From contig DEWY01000013.1 of assembly GCA_002363865.1 (NCBI GenBank), positions 124,001 to 188,000 on the forward strand: a DNA stretch of 64,000 nt, given 5' to 3'. The notes beneath the pieces were generated by a model. That model was given only the letters and a program-made list of their open reading frames with translations, made no database searches and had not been told where the DNA came from. This DNA is from Caulobacteraceae bacterium UBA3198 (GTDB taxonomy: Bacteria > Pseudomonadota > Alphaproteobacteria > Caulobacterales > Caulobacteraceae). The position numbers and the translations under genes are program-made. Below are positions 56,402 to 64,000 of this stretch, in pieces. How positions within the stretch are numbered: position 1 is the stretch's first letter; every line of letters begins with the position of its first letter.

Positions 56402-56902
56402 CTAGGTGGCAATTGGCTCGGCCTCGACCTTGCAGGCCGGGCAGAGGCCGCGGGCCTCCAGGGTCACTGTGCGTACGGCGTAGCCGGCGGCCTCGGCGGC
56501 GGCGAATTGCGGCGAGAAGTCCGGCTCGAATTCCTCGGCCGTGCCGCAGCATTCGCAGATCAGGAAGGCCGCCCGGTGGCTGGTCCCCTCCATCCGGCAG
56601 GGGACATAGGCGTTCAGGCTCTCGATACGATGGGCGAAGCCCAGTCGCTCCAGGAAATCCAGGGCGCGATAGACGGTGGGGGGCTTGGCCGGCTCCCCGT
56701 CCTGACCATAGGCGGCGATCAGGTCATAGGCCTTCATGGGGCCGTCGGCTTCCAGCAGCAGCTCCAGCACCCGTCGGCGCGGCGGGGTCAGGCGCTCACG
56801 GGTGCGTTCGCACTTGCTCGCCGCGGCCGCGACGGCGCTCGCCAGGGCGGCGCCCTCCAGCCCGGGCTGCGCACTTTCTGTGTGGTGGCAATCGACTCCC
56901 AT
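56402..56902 (-). CDS. zur: Zinc uptake regulator Zur (Fur family)
   Basis: This is a Fur-family repressor of 166 aa. The winged helix-turn-helix (RLTPPRRRVLELLLEADGPMKAYDLIAAY and KPPTVYRALDFLERLGFAHRIESLNAYVPC) is followed by a dimerisation domain with CECCGTAEEF and CPACKVEAE, the structural-zinc Cys pairs. The HRAAFLICECCG arrangement fits Zur rather than Fur. It is divergent from a His-rich TonB receptor, with a Zur-box-like palindrome in the 100-base gap. Repression with zinc bound is the family rule. Confidence 0.88.
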   Translation of the reverse strand: MGVDCHHTESAQPGLEGAALASAVAAAASKCERTRERLTPPRRRVLELLLEADGPMKAYDLIAAYGQDGEPAKPPTVYRALDFLERLGFAHRIESLNAYVPCRMEGTSHRAAFLICECCGTAEEFEPDFSPQFAAAEAAGYAVRTVTLEARGLCPACKVEAEPIAT

Positions 56903-56952
56903 GCACCGCAGCTAATCATTCCGGAAATTCGGCGCAACCGGCTTGACGGCAG

Positions 56953-56970
56953 GTTATGTTATTTCATAAC
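56953..56970. promoter_or_regulatory. Zur-box-like palindrome between zur and the TonB receptor gene
   Basis: GTTATG (56953-56958) and CATAAC (56965-56970) form a perfect 6-bp inverted repeat around TTATTT. Shifted within it is GTTAT-TTC-ATAAC (56958-56962 and 56966-56970). These match the GTTATA/TATAAC core of known Zur boxes. It lies 33-50 bases upstream of the receptor ATG and 51-68 bases upstream of the zur ATG, a fitting site to repress both. Confidence 0.65.
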
Positions 56971-57002
56971 GCAAGAGATCAGCTTCAGAACAGGGCGACC
57001 CC

Positions 57003-59048
57003 ATGCGTAAATCTCTCCTTCTCGCCTCTGCCGGCCTCCTGGTCGCCGCCGGTCCGGCCTTGGGCCAGACTTCCGGACGCGGCGCCGAGGTGACTGAGGT
57101 GGTGGTGACGGCCGCGCCCTTCGTGGTCTCTCTGGACTCGGTGACCACCAGCGTCGACGTGCTCAACCGCGACGACCTGGACAGCGCCACCCCAGGCGGG
57201 CTCGGGGAGGCGCTCAGCGACCTGCCGGGCGTGCGGTCCAGCTTCTTTGGTCCAGGCGCCAGCCGGCCGGTGATTCGGGGCCTAGCGGGACCGCGGGTGC
57301 TGGTCCTGACCAATGGCGTGGGCATGGTCGACGCCAGCGCCCTGTCGCCGGATCACCAGGTGGCGGTCGATCCCCAGGAGGCCCGACGCATCGAGGTTCT
57401 GCGGGGGCCCGCAGCGCTCGCCTATGGCGGCTCGGCCATCGGCGGGGTGGTCAATGTGATCGATGATCGGATCTCCGAAGCCCCGGTCGAGGGGATCGAA
57501 GGGCGCGTCTTCGGCGCGGTCTCCAGCGTCGACGAGGGCGAAATGGCGTCGGGCGCCCTGAAGGCGGGGACGGGACCCTGGGTGTTCAGCCTCGACGCCA
57601 TGCGGCGCCAGACCGAGGATTATGACGTGCCCGTCCCGGCGGAATCCCGCCGGCAGCTGGCGGCGGATGAGGAGGAGTTCCTGGGGCCGCAGTCGAGTAC
57701 GGTGGAGAACACCCGCGTCACCCTGGAATCCTATGGGGCGGGGCTGTCCTATGTGGGCGCGCGCGGTTTCCTGGGCCTGGCGGTCAAGCAGACCGACAGC
57801 CGCTATGGCGTACCCGGCCACGCTCATGAAGACGAGCATGAGGACGAGGATCATGATGAAGACCACGACGAGGAGGCCCATGGCGAGGAAGAGGGCGTCC
57901 GCATCGATCTGAAACAGACCCGCTATGATCTTCGTGGGGGTCTGGATCTGGCCCTGGGTCCCTTCGAGCGCCTGCGGGCGTCCGGCGGCTATGCCGACTA
58001 TGAGCACGTGGAGATCGAGGACGGCGCCCCGTCGACCCGCTTCCTGTCGGAAGGCTGGGAGGGGCGGCTGGAGCTCGTCCAGGCCGAGCACGACGGCTGG
58101 CAGGGCGCGGTGGGCCTTCAGGCCCTGACCCGCGACTTCGACGCCCTGGGCGACGAAGCCTATGTCCCCGCCGTCGAAATCAAGGAGGCTGGCCTCTTCA
58201 CCCTGCAGCGCCTGGACCGTGACAGCTGGGGGGTGGAAGGCGGCCTGAGGTTCGACCGCCGCACCCTGGAGACCGCCGCGCTCAAGGCGGAGTTCGACAA
58301 TGTCTCAGCCAGCCTCGGCGCCTTCCTGCGTCCGGCCCAGGGCTGGTACGCCGGGGTGAGCCTGTCACGGACGGCTCGCGCGCCTACCGAGGCCGAGCTG
58401 TTCGCCGCCGGCCCGCACATCGCCACCCGCGCCTTCGAGGTGGGGAATGCGTCCCTGGACTCCGAAATCTCCTACGCCGTGGATGCGACGCTCCACTATG
58501 ACGGCGGCCCCTGGGACGCCGATCTGCATGCCTTCGCCGTGCGCTATGAGGGCTTTATCGACCTGCGCCCCACCGGCGTGGAGAATCCGGAAAGCGAGCT
58601 GGCGATCTTCGCCTACCGCCAGACCGATGCGGAGTTCTGGGGCGGGGAGGCCGAAGTCGCCTATCGTCTGTGGCAGGACAGCGACCGCAGCTTCACTCTG
58701 GAAGGGGCGGCCGACTATGTGCGCGGCGACACTGACCTGGGCGCGCCGGCGCGGATTCCGCCCTGGTCGGCGACGGGCCGGGCCATCTTCGCCACCAGCT
58801 GGTGGACGGGCAAGCTGGAGCTCCGCCAGGTGGGCGAACAGACCCGCGTCACCGAGGGCGAGCTGCCCACCGACGGCTACCGGATGCTGAACGCCTCGCT
58901 GGTGGTGCGTCCCACCGATGGCTTCAAGGTCTTCCTGGAGGGTCGCAATCTGAACGACGCCGAGGCCCGGGAGCACGCCTCGTTCCTCAAGGACCTGGCG
59001 CCCCTGCCGGGCCGCAACTTCCGCCTGGGCGTCGGCTACACCTTCTGA
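57003..59048 (+). CDS. TonB-dependent zinc receptor (ZnuD-like)
   Basis: This is an outer-membrane receptor of 681 aa for high-affinity zinc uptake. A signal peptide (residues 1-21) and a short TonB-box-like segment (EVTEVVVTA) come first. The plug domain (VRGLAGPRVLVLTNG, RIEVLRGPAALAYGGSAIGGVVNV) and 22-stranded barrel end in the terminal Phe of FRLGVGYTF. A His/Asp/Glu-rich loop at residues 273-294 (HAHEDEHEDEDHDEDHDEE with later H) is the metal-binding hallmark of ZnuD. It is divergent from zur with a Zur box between them. A perfect terminator follows it. Confidence 0.9.
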   Translation: MRKSLLLASAGLLVAAGPALGQTSGRGAEVTEVVVTAAPFVVSLDSVTTSVDVLNRDDLDSATPGGLGEALSDLPGVRSSFFGPGASRPVIRGLAGPRVLVLTNGVGMVDASALSPDHQVAVDPQEARRIEVLRGPAALAYGGSAIGGVVNVIDDRISEAPVEGIEGRVFGAVSSVDEGEMASGALKAGTGPWVFSLDAMRRQTEDYDVPVPAESRRQLAADEEEFLGPQSSTVENTRVTLESYGAGLSYVGARGFLGLAVKQTDSRYGVPGHAHEDEHEDEDHDEDHDEEAHGEEEGVRIDLKQTRYDLRGGLDLALGPFERLRASGGYADYEHVEIEDGAPSTRFLSEGWEGRLELVQAEHDGWQGAVGLQALTRDFDALGDEAYVPAVEIKEAGLFTLQRLDRDSWGVEGGLRFDRRTLETAALKAEFDNVSASLGAFLRPAQGWYAGVSLSRTARAPTEAELFAAGPHIATRAFEVGNASLDSEISYAVDATLHYDGGPWDADLHAFAVRYEGFIDLRPTGVENPESELAIFAYRQTDAEFWGGEAEVAYRLWQDSDRSFTLEGAADYVRGDTDLGAPARIPPWSATGRAIFATSWWTGKLELRQVGEQTRVTEGELPTDGYRMLNASLVVRPTDGFKVFLEGRNLNDAEAREHASFLKDLAPLPGRNFRLGVGYTF

Positions 59049-59073
59049 GGCGGGCGGCGGCCGGTTGAACGAA

Positions 59074-59106
59074 AAGACCCCCGGAAGCCTGGCTTCCGGG
59101 GGTCTT
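59074..59106. terminator. Perfect bidirectional terminator after the zinc receptor gene
   Basis: AAGACCCCCGGAAGCC (59074-59089) is perfectly complementary to GGCTTCCGGGGGTCTT (59091-59106). On the plus strand CCTTTTG follows; on the minus strand TTTTC follows. It separates the receptor from the convergent DUF4167 gene. Confidence 0.85.
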
Positions 59107-59130
59107 CCTTTTGCGTCAGCCTGGAAGAGA

Positions 59131-59985
59131 TCAGGCCTCTTCAGTCTCGCTGGACGGGGGCGCGGCGCCTTCGCCGCCCTCGAAGCTGCGCGGGGCGCGG
59201 CGACGGCGGGGCTTGCGGGCGGGTTCGTCCCCTTCGGCCTTGGGGGGCTCGGGGCTGCGGGCCTGCAGGAAGGCCGGCGCCTCGCTGGCGCCACCCTCGG
59301 CGTCCCTGAGCATGGGGCCGTCGGGGGCCGGCGTGGCCGGCGGCGCGCCCAGGGGCGTCGCCTGCGGTTCGACCACCGCCATCGGGTCCCGTTCAGGCCG
59401 TTGTTCGTTGCGTTCGGCGCGCTCCCGGCGCTCGTCGCGCTCGCGCCAGCGGTCGCGGCGGGGGGGACGGTTTTCGTCGCGACGGGCTTCATCGCGGCGA
59501 CCTTCGTCCCTGCGGCCTTCGTCACGTCGGGAGTCGTCGCGGCGAGCCTCATCGCGGCGGCCTTCGTCGCGATCGCGATTGTTGCGAGCCTCGGTGTCGG
59601 ACTCCGATTCCCCTTCGGGCGGATCAGAGGCGTAGGGCAGGCCCTGGCCGCTTTCGTCCTCGAAATCGATGTCGAGGCCCGAGCTCACCTGGTCGCGTCC
59701 CAGGATCTCGCTGGGCGAGCGCTGGGGCTGCATGGCCCGCAGCAGGCGGAAATAGTGCTCGGCGTGCTGGAGATAGTTCTCCGCCAGAACCCGGTCGCTG
59801 GAGGACGCTGCGTCCCGGGCCAGCTGCTGGTACTTTTCAAACACGTGCTGGGCGTTGCCCCGCACCTTGACGCCGTCGGGGCCGTTCGAGTCGAAGGCGC
59901 GGTTCGCGTTGTGCTGCTGGGGCTTATTCCCGCCGCCTCCGCGATTGCGCCCGCGCTGACGCTTCATGCCCTTGAAATCTCTCAT
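59131..59985 (-). CDS. DUF4167 domain protein with charged repeat tail
   Basis: This is a 284-aa protein. Residues 1-90 are the conserved DUF4167 domain (MKRQRGRNRGGGGNKPQQHNANRAFDSNGPDGVKVRGNAQHVFEKYQQLARDAASSSDRVLAENYLQHAEHYFRLL), typical of Alphaproteobacteria and suggestive of RNA binding. Residues 139-173 are seven imperfect five-residue repeats (R-R-D-E-x). The rest is acidic, Arg- and Pro-rich and probably disordered. It neighbours prmC and prfA, a constant arrangement in the order, so a link to translation is plausible but unproved. ATG 59983-59985 is used; an inner ATG at residue 7 is possible. Confidence 0.9.
   Translation of the reverse strand: MRDFKGMKRQRGRNRGGGGNKPQQHNANRAFDSNGPDGVKVRGNAQHVFEKYQQLARDAASSSDRVLAENYLQHAEHYFRLLRAMQPQRSPSEILGRDQVSSGLDIDFEDESGQGLPYASDPPEGESESDTEARNNRDRDEGRRDEARRDDSRRDEGRRDEGRRDEARRDENRPPRRDRWRERDERRERAERNEQRPERDPMAVVEPQATPLGAPPATPAPDGPMLRDAEGGASEAPAFLQARSPEPPKAEGDEPARKPRRRRAPRSFEGGEGAAPPSSETEEA
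59470..59571 (-). repeat. 15-bp in-frame tandem repeats coding R-R-D-E-x
   Basis: About seven degenerate 15-base units encode RDEG/RRDEA/RRDDS/RRDEG/RRDEG/RRDEA/RRDEN within the DUF4167 gene. Synonymous differences between copies show that the array is old, not a fresh slippage product. The 15-base unit keeps frame on any copy change. Confidence 0.75.
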
Positions 59986-60233
59986 ATTCGGTAACCGTCT
60001 TGCGCCGCGTCCAGGGCTTGACCTTCAGGACGTGCGGCTGCGTGAGCCTCATCTCGGGATCGGGCGTGTCGCCCAAGTTTCCGTGTTGAAGACGTAAATT
60101 ATCCCCGTCATCCGCCCGGACCTGGGAGCGCCCGTCGCAACGCGGCGCCTGCCGGCTTGGCCGCTGCCCCCTTTTCGGGGTCCAGGCCTGATTCACCGGC
60201 GATTTGGGTGGAGACAATTAGGGATGTAGCGGC

Positions 60234-61103
60234 TCAGGCCGGAGTTTCCAAGGCTCTTTTTTCACCGAGCACCACCCGGTCCAGTCCAGCCAGGTCCTGC
60301 TGGGTGGTGACCCCGGCGGCGCCGGCGGCGCGGAACAGGTCTTCCACGGCGGCCTTCTGGTCATAGCCGATCTCGACGGCGAACCGTCCCCCCGGCTTGA
60401 GCACCCGCAGGATTTCCGGGGCCAGGCGGCGGTAGGCGTCCAGACCATCGGCGCCACCGTCCAGGGCCAGGCGGGGCTCGTGCACCCGCACCTCCGGCTC
60501 CAGGGTCTCGATGACCTCCGAGGCGATATAGGGCGGGTTGGCGGTGACGATGTCGAAGCCGGCGTCCGACAGCCCATCGGCCCAGTCGCCGCGCAGCAGG
60601 GCGCAGCGCCCGGCCAGACCCAGATGGGCGGCGTTGTCCCGGGCTACGGCCAGGGCGACCTCGGAAACGTCCACCCCCAGGCCCTTGGCGTTGGGCCGCT
60701 CCGCCAGGATCGCCAGCAGAATGGCCCCCGAACCGACGCCAAGGTCGAGGATCGACAGGCGCTCGTGTTCGCCGGTGGCCTTCAGGACGGCGTCCACCAC
60801 GCATTCGGTGTCGGGCCGTGGGGTCAGCACGTCCGGTGTCACCTGCAGCATGATCTTCCAGAAGCCCTTACGGCCCAGGATGTGGCTGACCGGCTCCCGC
60901 CGCGATCGCCGCTCGAGGTAGTCCTCCAGCTGCGCGACCTGTTCGGCCGTCAACAGCCGGTGCGGGTCGGTGACGATGTCCAGGCGCGTGGCGTCGGCGG
61001 CGGCCTCCACCAGGAGGCGGGCGTCGATGACCGGGCCGGGCAGGCCGACGGCCTCCAGGCGGGCCTTGGCCATGCCCCAGGCCTTGAGCAGGGTCAGAGT
61101 CAT
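60234..61103 (-). CDS. prmC: Peptide chain release factor N5-glutamine methyltransferase
   Basis: PrmC (289 aa) methylates the Gln of the GGQ motif in release factors 1 and 2, raising their activity. The N-terminal helical domain (KARLEAVGLPGPVIDARLLVEAAADATRLDIVTDPHRLLT) precedes the methyltransferase fold with ILDLGVGSGAILLAILAERPNAKGLGVDVSEVAL and the catalytic NPPY in FDIVTANPPYIASEVIETLEPEVRVHEPRLALDGG. It shares an ATGA overlap with the MOSC gene. Its substrate gene prfA begins just beyond the YihY gene, on the same strand. Confidence 0.96.
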   Translation of the reverse strand: MTLTLLKAWGMAKARLEAVGLPGPVIDARLLVEAAADATRLDIVTDPHRLLTAEQVAQLEDYLERRSRREPVSHILGRKGFWKIMLQVTPDVLTPRPDTECVVDAVLKATGEHERLSILDLGVGSGAILLAILAERPNAKGLGVDVSEVALAVARDNAAHLGLAGRCALLRGDWADGLSDAGFDIVTANPPYIASEVIETLEPEVRVHEPRLALDGGADGLDAYRRLAPEILRVLKPGGRFAVEIGYDQKAAVEDLFRAAGAAGVTTQQDLAGLDRVVLGEKRALETPA

Positions 61104-61903
61104 CTTGCGGCTCCTCCGAAGATGGGTTGCGCCGCGGCCTCGGGCTGCGGCTGGCTGCAGGCGTCGCCGAGGCTCACCGCCCCGTCCCGGGTGACATGGA
61201 CATAGACGCCGCAGAACATGTGGCCGTAGTGGTCAAACAGGGCCTTGGTGATCTCCATGTCCCGGACGCCGGTGGCCGGGTCCACATCGGTGGCGGCGCA
61301 GCGGACGATGGGCTTGAACACCTGGGCCTGCGCCCAGCCGACCATCATGCCGGCGCCGGCCCACTGGTTTTCCACCCAGGGCGGCCAGCCTTCCACATAG
61401 ATATTGGCGCGGAACCGCAGGGGATCGATCTCCCGCCCCAGCTTCTGCTCCAGATCGCGGACGCTGGCGAGATTGAGGATGGAGACATCCCCCTTGGGAT
61501 GATCCATGAACCGGTGGCCCGGCGCCTGCAGGACCTGCAAAGGGCCCCGGGCGTCGTCGCCCAGCAGGCGCGTCAGCCAGTCGGCGAAGGCCTGGCGGCC
61601 GGCCGCCTCCCCAAGGGGCGCCGACAGGTCCGGGAGGCCCGGCGCCCTCACCTCCAGACGTTGCGAGGCTTCATCGTAGCGGGTCACGGCCCGCGCCACC
61701 TGCGGCAGGGCCGCCAGCACGGCGAACTTTTGCTTGGGCACAAAGGCCGGCGCGTCCGGATCGAATCCCGAAGGGCCCGTCTCCACGGCGTACAGCCGGT
61801 CGCAGGGAAAGGGTGCGCCGGCTGTCAGCGCGGCGCGCGCCAGGGGTTCGGGGGTGAATCCCTTGACGGGGTGGCGGTAGAGGGCAGCGATATGTCCGGC
61901 CAT
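61100..61903 (-). CDS. MOSC domain protein
   Basis: This is a 267-aa protein with the N-terminal beta-barrel domain (AALYRHPVKGFTPEPL) and a MOSC core. DHPKGDVSILNLASVRDLEQKLGREIDPLRFRANIYVEGWPPWVEN is the fold signature, and the conserved Cys is in IVRCAATDVDPATG, the residue that binds molybdenum or carries sulfur in mARC and MoCo sulfurase relatives. A role in handling or using the molybdenum cofactor fits, but there is no direct link to the aldehyde oxidoreductase far away. ATG 61901-61903 is chosen; a start eleven codons earlier is open but not conserved. Confidence 0.87.
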   Translation of the reverse strand: MAGHIAALYRHPVKGFTPEPLARAALTAGAPFPCDRLYAVETGPSGFDPDAPAFVPKQKFAVLAALPQVARAVTRYDEASQRLEVRAPGLPDLSAPLGEAAGRQAFADWLTRLLGDDARGPLQVLQAPGHRFMDHPKGDVSILNLASVRDLEQKLGREIDPLRFRANIYVEGWPPWVENQWAGAGMMVGWAQAQVFKPIVRCAATDVDPATGVRDMEITKALFDHYGHMFCGVYVHVTRDGAVSLGDACSQPQPEAAAQPIFGGAAR

Positions 61904-61978
61904 GGCCCTCTGTTGCCGCAAGGCGCTCGGCCTCACAAGGGGAACGGCTAGGCTTGCCAGGGGTTTGATCGCAGAGAC

Positions 61979-63191
61979 ATGCCCGCCGCCTCATCGCCCC
62001 CGCCCAGATCGACCCGAGCCGCCGCCCTCTTGCGACGCGGCCTGATGTTTGCGCCTTGGGTGGCCCTGGCTGGCCTGGCGGTGGTCCATGGCCGCCGGCC
62101 GCCGGACGAGGCCCCGCCGCCGCCGGGTCTGAGCCGCCCGGCTGGGGATGATCCCGTGCTGATCGCCGCCGAGGAGCCCGGCCGCGGACGGCTGGCTGGC
62201 GGCCCCCGACATATCCCGTCCCACGGCTGGAAGGATGTGATCTGGCGCACCGTCACCGAGATCAGCCGAGATCAACTGCCCCGGGTGGCGGCCGGGGTCA
62301 CCTTCTACACCCTGCTGGCGATCGTTCCGGCCCTGGCGGTCTTCGTGTCGCTCTATGGTCTCTTCGCCGATGTCACCCAGGTCCAGACCCAACTCGACCA
62401 GCTCGCCCGCGTGGTTCCGGCCGACGTGGTCAACATATTGGGGGAACAGATGCGGCGGCTGGCGGTGGAGCGCCGCGCCAATCTCAGTCTCGCCTTCGGC
62501 TTCAGCCTGCTGGTTTCGGTCTGGACCACGAGCAATGCGGTGCGCGCCCTCGTCCAGGGGGTGAATGTCGCCTACGACGAGACGGAACGCCGCAACATCG
62601 TCCAGCTGATGGCGGTGACCTATGCGGCGACCTTTGGCGCCCTGGTGTTCCTGATCGCGGTCAGCGGCCTGCTCGTCGCCCTGCCGATCGCCATGTCGCT
62701 TCTCGGGCTGGAGGCATTCGCCCGTAACTGGGAGCCGGTCCGCTGGAGCATTCTGCTCGCCCTGGCGGCTTTCGCCTTCACCCTGCTCTATCGCTACGGC
62801 CCCTGCCGAGCCAAGGCCCGGTGGCGCTGGGTGATCCCGGGCGGCGTGTTCGCCTCGGTCACCTGGCTCGGCGGCTCCTACGGCTTCTCCTGGTTTGTCG
62901 CCAATGTCGCCCGGTACGACGCCACCTATGGCTCCCTGGGAACGGTGATCGGCTTCATGATGTGGATCTGGGTGTCTGTCCTGATCATCCTGATCGGCGC
63001 CGAACTCAATGCCGAGATCGAACACCAGACGGCGCTCGACTCCACCACCGGTCCGGAAGCGCCCCTGGGCCAGCGGGGGGCGACCATGGCCGACACGATT
63101 GGACAGACCCTGACCGCCACCCTGTCCGATCTCTTCGGACGGGTGCGACAGGCCGCCGGCGGACTTGTCGCGCGGCTGCGTGGCGGCGGGT

Positions 63192-63199
<8 letters not shown>
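61979..63199 (+). CDS. YihY/BrkB-family inner-membrane protein
   Basis: This is a 406-aa membrane protein of the YihY family (formerly called ribonuclease BN, which it is not). The core, about residues 80-350, has six membrane segments and family motifs: [61 protein letters not shown], and [47 protein letters not shown]. It has a longer N terminus than E. coli YihY, with one possible membrane segment at residues 20-38, and a C-terminal amphipathic tail. The function is unknown. It ends overlapping prfA tail to tail by eight bases. Confidence 0.9.

Positions 63200-64000
<801 letters not shown>

Overview
The window is a 64 kb piece of a GC-rich alphaproteobacterial chromosome. The gene content and order point to Caulobacteraceae, most likely Phenylobacterium or Caulobacter. 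Supporting blocks are aroK-aroB-CorC-like protein, a secreted protein-xerD-mscS-accA, secA divergent from a parvulin lipoprotein and argJ, and DUF4167-prmC-(prfA), together with a NodT-type efflux lipoprotein and a coniferyl aldehyde dehydrogenase. That placement comes from protein recognition and remembered synteny, not from a database search. Genes are densely packed, and ATGA/GTGA stop-start overlaps are very common.

Layout: 1-2500 is the end of an RND efflux operon (inner-membrane pump plus outer-membrane lipoprotein). 2575-6396 holds an NTF2-like protein behind a strong RBS-masking hairpin, an MscS channel, a J-domain protein/beta-lactamase pair and BolA. 6462-10161 is a three-subunit PaoABC-like molybdenum aldehyde oxidoreductase. 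10177-16353 holds a lone response regulator, the shikimate genes aroK/aroB with a CorC-like membrane protein, an HWE-type histidine kinase and coniferyl aldehyde dehydrogenase. 16466-20793 is a secreted protein, XerD, a second MscS and AccA. 20868-30371 is a catabolic, redox and regulatory stretch: nitronate monooxygenase, a LuxR/hydrolase-like fusion, threonine aldolase, epoxide hydrolase, TetR, saccharopine-dehydrogenase-like reductase, Old Yellow Enzyme, quinone oxidoreductase and an NTF2-like protein. Several clean palindromes lie in its promoter regions.

30361-38484 holds a double-hairpin REP-like repeat, a DsbB-like protein, a methyltransferase, SecA, thiolase, a PpiC-type lipoprotein and ArgJ. 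38489-41727 is a bacteriophytochrome hybrid kinase co-transcribed with its heme oxygenase, so chromophore and photoreceptor are made together. 41812-50679 has a DEAD-box helicase, MutT, a Flp-type pilin, a methyltransferase/ComF divergent pair, glutaredoxin, nitrilase, DUF1178, an S9 peptidase and a FadL-type porin. 50908-64000 has ClpB, small envelope proteins, ArfB, a second CorC-like protein, a divergent Zur/zinc TonB receptor module with a Zur-box-like palindrome, DUF4167, PrmC, a MOSC protein, a YihY membrane protein and the C-terminal part of release factor 1.

I found no CRISPR array, tRNA, rRNA, insertion sequence or prophage. No clearly new multi-gene system is evident. The most interesting items are single-locus oddities: the RBS-masking hairpin at 2532-2573, the LuxR protein fused to an apparently inactive hydrolase domain at 21957-23639, the pilin nested in the 3' end of mutT, the overlapping divergent start codons at 45031-45032, the single-CxxC DsbB-like protein with an operator-like palindrome, and the two interleaved inverted repeats in front of the nitronate monooxygenase.
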